Assembly: GCF_017565645.3 (NCBI RefSeq)
Contig: NZ_CP086136.1
Coordinates: 9,841,501-9,905,500, forward strand
Length of the DNA stretch: 64,000 nt
DNA from: Bradyrhizobium barranii subsp. barranii
Lineage (GTDB): Bacteria > Pseudomonadota > Alphaproteobacteria > Rhizobiales > Xanthobacteraceae
Direction of reading: 5' to 3'
Shown here piece by piece: positions 35,101 through 42,910 of the stretch (position 1 is its first letter; the number at the start of each line of letters is the position of its first letter). A program made the position numbers and the translations under genes. The notes under the pieces were generated by a model. That model searched no databases. It was not told the DNA's origin and worked only from the letters and a program-made list of their open reading frames with translations.

Positions 35101-38100
35101 CCGGCGAAGGTGACGGTCTGCGCGTCCGCACCACCGAGCTCCAGCGTCGTGTCATCGTCGATGATCAGCGTGCCGGCGCCGGTGATGCCGCCGGACAGGT
35201 TGAGCGTGCCGCTCTGGACTTCGATGGTGCCGGTGTTGGTGACGCCGCCCGTGATCGTGTTGAGGCCGGCGACGCTGTAGAGATTGCCGGCATTGCTCAG
35301 GTTGCCGCCGTTGATCGAGACGTCGGTCAGATAGAGCTTTGACGCGGCGTCGACCGAGATCATGCCGCCGGCGTTGGCGATCGTGGCGGTCGTGAGCTTC
35401 AGCGTGCCGCCGGTCACTGCCTCGATCAGACCGTGATTGGTGATGGCGTGAAGGATGCCGGGATCGATCGTCAGCGCGCCGCTGGTGACCGAGATCGTGC
35501 CGGTGTTGCCGACGTCGGCGTTGTCGATGGCGCTCGCGCCGGTCGATTCCAGCGTGCCGGCGATGGTGAGCGTGCCACCGGCCAGGCTCGCACCGTTCAA
35601 CGTCAGCGTCTTGCTCGCATCGACATTGACAGTGCCGTGATTGACGATCGCGGTGCCCAAAACGGTCGCGTTGTCCAGCGTCAGCGTGACGCCGCTCTCG
35701 ACCGTCACCGCACTGACGCTGAGCGTGGCGGCGCTGTCGATCTTGCTGGCACCGGTGACGTCGATCGTGCCGGCGCCCTTGATGGCGCCGCCGCTGATCG
35801 TGGCATCGTCCAGCGTCAGGACCGCATTGCTGTCGACGATGACATTGCCGGCTGAATTGTCGACGGTCGAGCCCTGCTCGATCGCGAGCGCGCCGTTGGC
35901 GAGCACTTCGATGATACCGGCATTGGTGACGGTCTCATCGCTGAGCGCATTGCGCGCACCGCTCACCTTGAGGACGGTATTGTTTTTCACAATGCCGCCG
36001 CTCAGGACGGCATCGCCGGTCAGATCAATCTCACCGTTGTTGGTAATCGTGCCGGCGCCGCGAATGCCGGCGTTGAGGACGGGGCCCCCCTCGTCATCAC
36101 CGCCACCAGTGTCGATCACCGCACCAGCTCCGCCGATGGTCGCATTGCTGACGATCAGCTTGCCGCTGGCGTCGACCGTGATCTGGCCGGCATTGGTAAC
36201 GCTGGAGCCCTGATGGATCGTCAGCCAGCCGTTGGCCAGCACCTCGATCACACCGGTCGCGGTGTTGGACACGGTCTCGTGGGCGAACTCGACCGTGCCC
36301 TTGACGTTGACTGTGCCGGAATTGTTCAGCGTGCCGCTCTCGATCAGGCTGGTGCCGTCGAGCTCCAGCGTGCCCAAAATGCTGACGGTGCCGCCATCGA
36401 CCGTCGCGGTGTCGACGATCAGCGTCGAGCCGGCATCGGCCCTCAGCAAGCCGCCGGCATTGTGGATCGTGGCGAGCGTCTTCAGCGTGCCGCCGGACAG
36501 CTCGATCGTGCCGGAATTGGTGATCTTGGTGCCGCTGGCGAAATCGCCGCCGCCCGCGAGCGTCAGATAGCCGGCGTTGGTGAGCACGCTCGTGCCCAGA
36601 ATCTCGGCCTTGCCGCCGACCGACATCGTTCCGGTCGCGGCGGTCGTGAGGATCGAATCGGCGCCCATGTTGAGCGCGCCTGATATCGTCAGCGAGCTCT
36701 GGACGATCACCTTCGGCGGCGGGCCACCGAAATCGTTCATCGTCAGCGACTTGGCGTAGGCCGCGGTGTCGATCGTCACCGGATAGGACGGCGTCAGGCC
36801 GTGCAGCTGATCGGTGATGACGATGACGTCGTCATTGATGGTCGGGACCGTGCCGGTTGCCCAGTTCGCCGCGTCCTTCCAGAAGCCGCCGGGGGGAGCG
36901 CCGGCCTTGTCGGTCGCGATCCACACCACCGCGGGCGCGTCGGTGCCGGTGATGGTGACGGTGATGGTCTGCTGCGAGGTGGCGCCGTGCGAATCCGTCA
37001 GCGTCACGGTGTAGACCAGCGTCAGCACCTCACCCTTCGGTATGAAGTCGGCGAGATAGACCGGCAGATCGGCCAGCGACCAGTTGATGGTGCCGGTGCC
37101 GTCCCCGGTGCTGTCGGCGCCCGCCGCGATCGCGACCGACATCGCGCTCTGGAACGCCGCGAGCGGGCCCGGCGGAACGGTGCCGTCAGGCAGGGTCGCG
37201 CTGGTCAGCGCCACCGACACCGTATGCTTATCGGTGAGATCGACGTGGTCGAAGTTCAGCGTGCCCGTCGTCGGCACATCGCTGGTGAGCGGGCCACCCG
37301 GCACGCTGGTGCCGCCTTCGAAGGTGATGACCGGAACGCTGGTGGTGATCACCGGCTTGTCGTTGGTGCCGGTGATCGTGATCGTGATCGGGATGACGGT
37401 GGTCTCGGGGCTGACCGAGAAATTGTTGTCGACGCGGACCATATAGGTCAGCGTCAGCGTTTCGCCGGCCGCGAGGAAGTCGAAGACGTGGTCGGGGATC
37501 GTGTAGGTCCAGACCGCCGAGCCGTTGTTGTTGTTGGCGCCGTCGGCGACGACGCTGATCTGGATCTGCGTCGCCGCGATGTCCTGCTTCTGAAGTGCAG
37601 AGAGCGTGCCGGTGACGTCCTGGCCGGCGCTCTTGTAGACGTAGTTCGGCGCATCGGCGAGACTCACGCTCACCGTCGGCCTGTCGCCCAGGTTCTGGTC
37701 GACGAAGGTGATGCGGCCGGAGATCGTGTCGGAATGCGTGGTGTCGCCGGTCGTGCCCGCGCGCTCGGTCAGCGCGAACGCCGTCTTCACATTGCCGTTG
37801 AGATCAAGGCTTTGAGACAGAGGCTTGCCGGGGTAACGGTTGAAAGGCGTCGTGTGATCGCTGGGCCCCTGCGGTCCCTGCTGACCGAGGTTGGTGAAGA
37901 GCGCGGTCGCGATGTAGCCGGCCGGCGTCTTGATCACCAGGCCGTCGCTGGTCTGCGTGATCGTGTCGGTGAAGTTCGTGGTCAGCTTGGTGTTGGTGTT
38001 GTTGTCGGTGAACTTCAGCGTGAACACGTCCGTGATCAGCTTCTGCACGTCCGGCGACAGCAGCCCGTTGGTGATCGAGACATTGCCGCCGCTGATCTGG

Positions 38101-39005
38101 ATCATCTGGCCGGCCTGGTTGACCGTCGCGATCGGCAGCAGCGTGACCTTGTCGAACAGGATGTAGGAGCCCGTCGTGCCGTTCGGCTCGACCAGCACCT
38201 GGAAGCTCGCCTGCGGCTGCGGATCGCCGCCGCCGGCAGGAACGACGAAGTTGATCTGGGTCAGAACCGCCGTACCGCGGATGCCCATGGTGGCGACCGG
38301 CGTGTCGATCTTCATGTCGCCGTGCTTGGCGGTCTCGCCCGCGACGAAGGTGATGGTGCCCGCAACCAGGCTCAGCAGCGAGGAATTGCTCGACCCGTTG
38401 GGGTCGTAGACCATCTCGTTCAGCACCATCCGCGCATTGGAGGACAGGCCGAACACGGTGCCGTCGATGAAGGTGATGCCGAGCGTCGAATCCGCGCCGG
38501 TCGAGACCACATCGCCCTTCTCGACATTGTCGCCGTTGTTCAGCGTGACCGAGACGCCGTTGCGAACCGCGGTCGCGCTGCCAGAGAGTTTTGTGACGTG
38601 GCCGATGACCTGCGCGGCGGCGATGCCGGGCGCGGCCTGCGCAACCTGCACATGGCCCGTGAGCGCGTTGACGACGTCGCCGGTGAGATGGGCGCCATCG
38701 GGCGAGGCGATCGCTGCGCGCTTGTCGCCCTTGAAATAATCGTGAACGACGAACTCATGCCCCTCGTGGGACAGCACGAGGTCGAGACCTGCGCGCTTGA
38801 ACTCGCCATTGAAGATCAGGTTAGCATCGGGAACAACGAACGTGCCGTCGGGCACGTGACCGTGCGCCTTCGCGACAAAAGGCTTGGCGATAAAAGTCTT
38901 GGCCGCAAAGGAATCGACATGAACGTCCGCGGCCGAGCGGGAACCCTCGCCATCAAGGGGAATCGTGGCGTCAAATTTGCCAGCGTAATTCAACCGGGGG
39001 GGCAC
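32184..39005 (-). CDS. Giant FecR/VCBS repeat protein, predicted type I secretion substrate
   Basis: 2273 residues. The GTG at 39005 is the only plausible start before an in-frame TAG, but no ribosome site is obvious. Approximate layout: N-terminus without a signal peptide (1-130); FecR-like domain (138-260) with VTLNNGDNVEKGDVVSTG and DTPVATMGIRGTAVL; VCBS/cadherin-like repeats (435-555 and 580-690) ending ITITGTNDKP and VTITGTDAP; about 1000 residues (700-1685) of short beta-helix-like repeats (variants of NAGTIEVLANGAL); a third VCBS repeat (1780-1900); and a C-terminal RTX-like block LEGTDGKDVIF and SSDTLIGGGAKDQFVF (2170-2200) before DDFEIGLDKIDLRQFG. The last part is the usual type I secretion signal region. 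It probably forms a surface or matrix fibre. The exporter genes at 16.4-19.5 kb are candidates for its export. Confidence 0.9.
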   Translation of the reverse strand: MPPRLNYAGKFDATIPLDGEGSRSAADVHVDSFAAKTFIAKPFVAKAHGHVPDGTFVVPDANLIFNGEFKRAGLDLVLSHEGHEFVVHDYFKGDKRAAIASPDGAHLTGDVVNALTGHVQVAQAAPGIAAAQVIGHVTKLSGSATAVRNGVSVTLNNGDNVEKGDVVSTGADSTLGITFIDGTVFGLSSNARMVLNEMVYDPNGSSNSSLLSLVAGTITFVAGETAKHGDMKIDTPVATMGIRGTAVLTQINFVVPAGGGDPQPQASFQVLVEPNGTTGSYILFDKVTLLPIATVNQAGQMIQISGGNVSITNGLLSPDVQKLITDVFTLKFTDNNTNTKLTTNFTDTITQTSDGLVIKTPAGYIATALFTNLGQQGPQGPSDHTTPFNRYPGKPLSQSLDLNGNVKTAFALTERAGTTGDTTHSDTISGRITFVDQNLGDRPTVSVSLADAPNYVYKSAGQDVTGTLSALQKQDIAATQIQISVVADGANNNNGSAVWTYTIPDHVFDFLAAGETLTLTYMVRVDNNFSVSPETTVIPITITITGTNDKPVITTSVPVITFEGGTSVPGGPLTSDVPTTGTLNFDHVDLTDKHTVSVALTSATLPDGTVPPGPLAAFQSAMSVAIAAGADSTGDGTGTINWSLADLPVYLADFIPKGEVLTLVYTVTLTDSHGATSQQTITVTITGTDAPAVVWIATDKAGAPPGGFWKDAANWATGTVPTINDDVIVITDQLHGLTPSYPVTIDTAAYAKSLTMNDFGGPPPKVIVQSSLTISGALNMGADSILTTAATGTMSVGGKAEILGTSVLTNAGYLTLAGGGDFASGTKITNSGTIELSGGTLKTLATIHNAGGLLRADAGSTLIVDTATVDGGTVSILGTLELDGTSLIESGTLNNSGTVNVKGTVEFAHETVSNTATGVIEVLANGWLTIHQGSSVTNAGQITVDASGKLIVSNATIGGAGAVIDTGGGDDEGGPVLNAGIRGAGTITNNGEIDLTGDAVLSGGIVKNNTVLKVSGARNALSDETVTNAGIIEVLANGALAIEQGSTVDNSAGNVIVDSNAVLTLDDATISGGAIKGAGTIDVTGASKIDSAATLSVSAVTVESGVTLTLDNATVLGTAIVNHGTVNVDASKTLTLNGASLAGGTLTIAGTLESTGASAIDNADVGNTGTISVTSGALTIDPGILHAITNHGLIEAVTGGTLKLTTATIANAGGMISVDAASKLYLTDVSINGGNLSNAGNLYSVAGLNTITGGVTNTGTIEVQSGTLNLSGGITGAGTLIIDDDTTLELGGADAQTVTFAGGTNTLEIDKTSHAFTGTIAGQATTGGTFTVTGGADIKSGKGDALDFTASGGTIDNRGNIVLTPSGALTGATNGIVVTQNGIGDISLTTSGGVTGQNGNGIVLHDGASGAGDITATIGGGVSGAVGLDIVSHGNGAVTVTNNGHITGKTSFGINVDQDDAGAAGSTHITNTGSVVGADGFAAISIQENATGTATIDNSGTIGPADAGSVTSSTYAIVETDGEITINNTGHINGNISVATATFNNNAGGTWTVAGSGVFGDASSIVNHGDIDLHGASISGADLTIENYGDIDSWGTASITGDIANTSTGSIEVHTGTLTLFGSLSGSATGAVVVDAGATLEVKGAVSQTITLAGDGAELEIDTKDFGGSIAELSANDKIDLTMIKWGPDTSAVYVPDADHPASGGVLTVTGDDGKSISLTLVGDYRDAHFAGSDEGGHTLITIHADDDAPTFTTTDVAQLTASFSEQPDTTASSTIDPSPAATGSIDFKDIDLTDRPTVTKVDQDVTWLDGATDLTASLTPDETAALKNALTYQLTGKNNGTVTWHYSIADNALDFLGQDQTAKVVSTITLDDGRGETTTTDVTITITGKNDAPTLDSATLAAVAGNDSDPAGSKIRDLFTNKFHDADTGATFKAIAVTSDAATADQGVWQYKVGGCWVDVDSVGDANALVLSSATLIRFVPADGFSGEPGALGVHALDDTYTGAITTAGSTATIDLTATGTGGTASISHDITTIGTSVTPAIGPVINTESFHVEHIRENSNDIITDLVVTDTDSGAATDIFTVTVSTSHPDTSSVSAYPTTGSLEQINTGLAEGAGITYDPTGASTEQYPQPPATDKITVTVADSTGHSDIVNFIFVEGANSQGIRLEGTDGKDVIFATESSDTLIGGGAKDQFVFAPTSSQSTVQHSVDDFEIGLDKIDLRQFGSISSLDDVNIAPQSGGAQITLDNHETILLKNVIAANLKASDFIFHIT

Positions 39006-39426
39006 CGCAAAAAGAGTTAAAATCTAAGTAAGTAACGACCGCCTAAGCTTGAATAGCATTACCAAGTCCTTAGCGAAACCATCTATTGCTTGTGTGATTC
39101 CCATCACTTGGCTGGAGGAGTCTCCAATAGCGGCGCCTTCACAGAGAAGTCGAAGTAATTCTTTAAATATTCCGAGGTCGGTTTTCGGCTTATTTTCACG
39201 CATTCCCAGTCATCCAAAGTAATCAGTCGCCCCTATCGAACGACGGATACTTGTGTCATCTTTTGTTCGTAGTTCCCCGCAGCATCCTGCGGCAAATACG
39301 GGGCAGAATCTGTGACCCAACTAACAGAACCCGTGAAATAGCGGGCTGTTAGCCATAAGCGGTAGAATCAGCCCTCCCGCAGCTTCAGCCCGCAATTGGT
39401 TCCATTTCGCGGCGACGGAGCCCTCC
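39006..39426. other. Intergenic region upstream of the giant gene
   Basis: About 420 bases with no convincing gene on either strand, visibly richer in A and T than the surroundings. It should hold the promoter of the giant gene (minus strand). A hairpin at 39321-39352 (CTAACAG..CCCG / CGGG..CTGTTAG, with a two-base bulge) and a short CCGCAG/CTGCGG palindrome near 39276-39291 are the only structures noticed. The region ends at the IS630 target TA. Confidence 0.6.
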
Positions 39427-39428
39427 TA

Positions 39429-40546
39429 GTACCCACTTTTCTTGGAACGTGAGTCGTGATTCAAGGTCGGGATGATACCCGAAGCAAGAGAAGTCCACCT
39501 TTCGAGGAAAGATCGCAAGGTGCTTGAGGCGTGCTGTCGCTCACCGGTGACGTTGCAGCGCGATTTGAAGCGGGCGCGGATAGTTCTGTTGGCGGCGGAT
39601 GGGCGCAGCACCCGGTCGATCGCCAAGGAAGTTGGGGTCCAGCCGCGGATTGTCAGCCTTTGGCGGCATCGCTATGCCGACCATGGCCTTGAAGGGCTGC
39701 AAGACAAGCCGCGGCCTGGCAAGCAGCCGATCTATACGAAGACGACCGACAAGCGGATTCTGAAGCTGCTGGATAAGCCGCCACCGCAAGGGTTTGCGCG
39801 CTGGACCGGCCCCCTGCTGGCCGAGGCGCTGGGCGATGTCGATGTCCAATATGTCTGGCGGTTCCTGCGCAGCCACAAGATTGACCTGGTGGCTCGCAAG
39901 TCCTGGTGCGAGAGCAACGACCCGAACTTTACGGCCAAAGCCGCCGATGTTGTCGGCCTCTATGTCGCGCCGCCGGCGAAGGCCATTGTGCTGTGCGTGG
40001 ACGAGAAGCCCTCGATCCAGGCTTTGGAGCGAGCGCAGGGTTATCTGAAGTTGCCCAATGGCCGCGCCTTGACCGGCCAAAGCCACGATTACAAGCGGCA
40101 TGGCACCACAACATTGTTTGCGGCGCTCGAAGTCGCCACCGGAAAGATCATCGCGACCCATTCAAAACGCCGGCGCCGCGTCGAGTTTCTCGATTTCATG
40201 AACAGCGTCACCGCGACTTTTCCGAACCGCAAGCTTCACGTCATCCTCGACAACCTCAACACCCATAAAAAGAACGAGGACTGGCTCAAGGCCCACCCCA
40301 ACGTGCAATTTCATTTCACGCCGACAAGTGCGCCATGGCTCAATCAGGTCGAAGTATGGTTTTCCATCTTGCAGGGGCAGTCGCTCAGCGGCACCTCCTT
40401 CACGAGCCTCAAGCAGCTTCAGGAACACATCGATGCCTACGTCAACGCATACAACGACAGAGCCGAGCCCTTCGTCTGGACCAAGAAAAAGGTCCGTCAA
40501 CGCCGTTTCAAAGGCCGCCGTATCACTCAGCTCTGATTCCGGGTAC
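39429..40546 (+). mobile_element. IS630-family insertion sequence
   Basis: The element begins GTACCC and ends GGGTAC and is flanked on both sides by TA (39427-39428 and 40547-40548), the target duplication used by IS630/Tc1-mariner elements. Perfect terminal inversion is short (six bases outside the TA); beyond that the ends diverge. It encodes one intact transposase and separates the giant gene from the LapG-like gene. Confidence 0.85.
39472..40536 (+). CDS. IS630 family transposase
   Basis: 354 residues and apparently intact. The N-terminal helix-turn-helix includes RARIVLLAADGRSTRSIAKEVGVQPRIVSLWRHRY (about 35-69). The DDE catalytic residues are visible: LCVDEKPSIQAL (first Asp about 179), VILDNLNTHKK (second Asp about 261) and TSAPWLNQVEVWFSIL (Glu about 295). 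Ten bases separate the stop from the right end of the element. No frameshift signal is needed, unlike some IS630 members with two frames. Confidence 0.95.
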   Translation: MIPEAREVHLSRKDRKVLEACCRSPVTLQRDLKRARIVLLAADGRSTRSIAKEVGVQPRIVSLWRHRYADHGLEGLQDKPRPGKQPIYTKTTDKRILKLLDKPPPQGFARWTGPLLAEALGDVDVQYVWRFLRSHKIDLVARKSWCESNDPNFTAKAADVVGLYVAPPAKAIVLCVDEKPSIQALERAQGYLKLPNGRALTGQSHDYKRHGTTTLFAALEVATGKIIATHSKRRRRVEFLDFMNSVTATFPNRKLHVILDNLNTHKKNEDWLKAHPNVQFHFTPTSAPWLNQVEVWFSILQGQSLSGTSFTSLKQLQEHIDAYVNAYNDRAEPFVWTKKKVRQRRFKGRRITQL

Positions 40547-40734
40547 TAGCCGGCGAATCGTAAAATTTTACGCAATTTGCACAGGCCCGTTTCAGCCTGT
40601 CCCACGGTTTTGGGAGCCCTGCCGGGCGCATTAAGCAGAACAAAACGGCCCGTCTCGCACTATCTCCGCGAAAGCAACAAAGCCCGGCACGACCAGGTCG
40701 AGGGGGACCTGGCGAAGCTGGAAGGGGATGTCAG

Positions 40735-41466
40735 ATGGAGACCGCTGCTCGCTCGCGCGCTTGGCGCGCTGTCATTGTGCTGTGCGGATTGATCCTGCTT
40801 GGATCGGCCGCCGAGCTCCGCGCCGGCACGCTGCTGTCGCCTGGAGCCGGCGTCCTCGTGCGCAAATCCGCCGAGCCGTTCGGCGTGTTCGCCTTCGCCA
40901 TCTCGTCCGGCAGCCTCCAGCAGAAATGGTTCGCGCTGAAGCAGAAGCTCGACGACGACATGGTGCAGCTCGCGCTGTGCGACGGCGACCGGGACAATTG
41001 CGCATCGCCGGCGGCGCTCAAACTGATCACCATCGTCGACCAGGCCCGCAGCCGTGACGGCCGCGCGAAGCTGGGCGAGACCAATCGCGCCATCAATCTT
41101 GCCATCCGGGCCGCCAATGACGGCGCCGACGACGTCTGGAGCTCGCCGCTCGCGACCTTCGCGCGGGGCGCTGGCGATTGCGAAGACTATGCCATCGCCA
41201 AGCTAGCCGCGCTGCGGCTCGCCGGCGTTGCCAATGAGGACCTCCGCATCGTCGTGGTGCGCGACGTCAGGGCCGGCGAGGAGCATGCGGTTGCCGCCGC
41301 AAAGCTCGACGGCCACTGGCTGATGCTCGACAACCGCCGCATGGCGATGGTCGAGGACGACGCGGCCCAGACCTACCAGCCGCTGTTCGTGCTCTACCAG
41401 TCCGCCGTGATGAAATATGTCGACGAACCCGTGCGGTTGTCGATGGCCGCGCCCGAGGCGCACTGA
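40735..41466 (+). CDS. LapG-like bacterial transglutaminase-like cysteine protease (BTLCP)
   Basis: 243 residues with an N-terminal signal peptide or anchor (VIVLCGLILLGSAAELRAG). The BTLCP catalytic triad is intact: Cys149 in GAGDCEDYAIAK, His184 in GEEHAVAAAK and Asp199 in WLMLDNR. LapG, the studied member, is a periplasmic calcium-dependent protease that cuts the N-terminal region of giant type I secreted adhesins under control of the c-di-GMP receptor LapD; no LapD is seen here. The gene lies 1.7 kb from, and divergent to, a 2273-residue type I substrate, with an IS630 copy between them. A stem (CCAGGTC/GACCTGG, 40693-40712) precedes the AAGGGG ribosome site. Confidence 0.88.
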   Translation: METAARSRAWRAVIVLCGLILLGSAAELRAGTLLSPGAGVLVRKSAEPFGVFAFAISSGSLQQKWFALKQKLDDDMVQLALCDGDRDNCASPAALKLITIVDQARSRDGRAKLGETNRAINLAIRAANDGADDVWSSPLATFARGAGDCEDYAIAKLAALRLAGVANEDLRIVVVRDVRAGEEHAVAAAKLDGHWLMLDNRRMAMVEDDAAQTYQPLFVLYQSAVMKYVDEPVRLSMAAPEAH

Positions 41467-41478
41467 CGAAGAAGATGT

Positions 41479-42402
41479 TCACCGCGTGCGTCGCCGCCAA
41501 CCGCTCGGGGTCTCGCCGGTCAGCTTCCTGAATGCCGCAGCGAAGGCGGTCTGCGAGGAATAACCAAGCGCGGCTGCGATCGACACGATCGAGTCGTCGG
41601 TGTCGCGCAGCATGTTCATGGCCTGCTCGAGCTGGTGCTGGCGTAGCCAGGCATACGGCGACAGCCCGGTGCTTCCCTTGAAGGCGCGGCAGAAATGGAA
41701 GCGCGAAAGGCCGGCATCGGATGCCAGCGCCGCGAGCGAGACGTCCGCATTGCTGTCCGAACGCAAGCGTTCGATGGCGCGACACAGCACCTTGGGCGAC
41801 AACCCGCCGGTGACCGGCTGGACCGTTACAGGCGAACCTGCGTGGGCAACCAGCAGGCGCGTCGCCAGAAGATCAGTCATCTGATGCCTGAACAGGGCAT
41901 CCAAGGCCGCGCTGCCTTCCAGCACATCCGCAGCACTCAGGAGCAATCGGGATGTAACGGGGTCGGGATGGACCGTTCGCTCCACGAGATCACCAGGAGC
42001 GGCCACGTCGGCTTCGTGGGCAACGCGCTGGAGCGTTGCGTGCGGCAGGTAGAGCTGAACGACATTCAGAGGTTGGTAAATGTCCCATCGCGAGCTCGAA
42101 CCGGCCGGAATGACTGTCACGGTCCCGGGACGCGTCATTCCATTCACAAATGCTTTCCCGTTACGGCGCTCGAACCGCACCGACCCGGCGGGGAACGTCA
42201 TGATGACGTGATCGTCCATGGGCTTGACGACGTCGTGCAGCGGATCATGCTTCCAAAATGTGATCGCGCCGCAGGACGATGATGCCATTTGAACGGGCTT
42301 CGTCTTGAGTACGCGCGTCATTTCCGCATCGGGACACTCGCCGATCGGCAACTGGGAAGTGTCGGATTTCTGCGAAATATCTCGCAAGCGAGGTTTGCTC
42401 AT
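41479..42402 (-). CDS. AraC-family transcriptional regulator
   Basis: 307 residues from MSKPRLRDISQ (42402); the open frame upstream to 42486 lacks coding character. The C-terminal AraC DNA-binding domain holds two helix-turn-helix motifs: VSLAALASDAGLSRFHFCRAFKGSTGLSPYAWL and DDSIVSIAAALGYSSQTAFAAAFRKLTGETPSGWR. The N-terminal part is a cupin-like sensor region. It converges with the LapG-like gene, 12 bases apart, so is not part of that operon. Target genes are unknown. Confidence 0.92.
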   Translation of the reverse strand: MSKPRLRDISQKSDTSQLPIGECPDAEMTRVLKTKPVQMASSSCGAITFWKHDPLHDVVKPMDDHVIMTFPAGSVRFERRNGKAFVNGMTRPGTVTVIPAGSSSRWDIYQPLNVVQLYLPHATLQRVAHEADVAAPGDLVERTVHPDPVTSRLLLSAADVLEGSAALDALFRHQMTDLLATRLLVAHAGSPVTVQPVTGGLSPKVLCRAIERLRSDSNADVSLAALASDAGLSRFHFCRAFKGSTGLSPYAWLRQHQLEQAMNMLRDTDDSIVSIAAALGYSSQTAFAAAFRKLTGETPSGWRRRTR

Positions 42403-42910
42403 GGACCTGTTCTCGCCGTTGAGAGGGTCTGGTTTGAGCGTTCGAGACGTTCTCAGGAGACGTACGGATCTGGGGTCTCTTCCCAAAGTGACCCTGCTGC
42501 AAGTTTAGACGAAACGCGCGTTCAGATCGACCTGCATTCTCGGATAGTGCGGGACCATGGTGCCGCAGGGCAAGGTTTCGCAGGTTCCGCGGCAGCTCGG
42601 CCAATGACCAGCTGGTTTATGTTCTTCCGCTTTTGGCCCGAAGGCGAAGTGCCGTGATGTCCGCTCCCGCGCCGCCGTTTGGGGGAGAAGCAGACATCAG
42701 GTGGCCGACTCGCAGCAACCGACTTTATGAGTACGCACCCTAACCACTAGCACCCGCCCCGGATTACGCGGAGCCTGTCATCGGGCGGCGCTTTGCGCCG
42801 ACCCGTTGGCTCCATCCGGGCTACGGGTCTCGCGTAAACCGTCACGCCACAAAGCCGTTTCGCCGCGCGATCCGGGGCGCTAGCATGGCGCCTTTGCGGG
42901 GGCGACTGGA
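42403..42910. other. Intergenic region with palindromic repeat
   Basis: About 508 bases without a supported gene. Nothing is recognised in the AraC-proximal half. From 42756 to 42823 there is a GCCCCGGATTAC / CCATCCGGGC inverted element with a central CGGCGCTTTGCGCCG hairpin, in the style of dispersed rhizobial intergenic repeats. The promoters of the divergent AraC and LprI-like genes must lie here. Confidence 0.6.

Noticed and set aside
33000..36700. Regularly spaced similar sequences that might suggest a CRISPR or satellite array
   Set aside because: They are coding repeats of the giant protein in one open frame, degenerate at the DNA level, with no constant repeat and variable spacer structure.
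39006..39426. Search for a tRNA or attachment site near the IS630 copy that would mark an island
   Set aside because: No cloverleaf and no direct repeat beyond the TA duplication were found.
42289..42657. 122-codon plus-strand frame overlapping the AraC gene start
   Set aside because: No ribosome site or recognisable fold; it overlaps the AraC 5' end in antisense.
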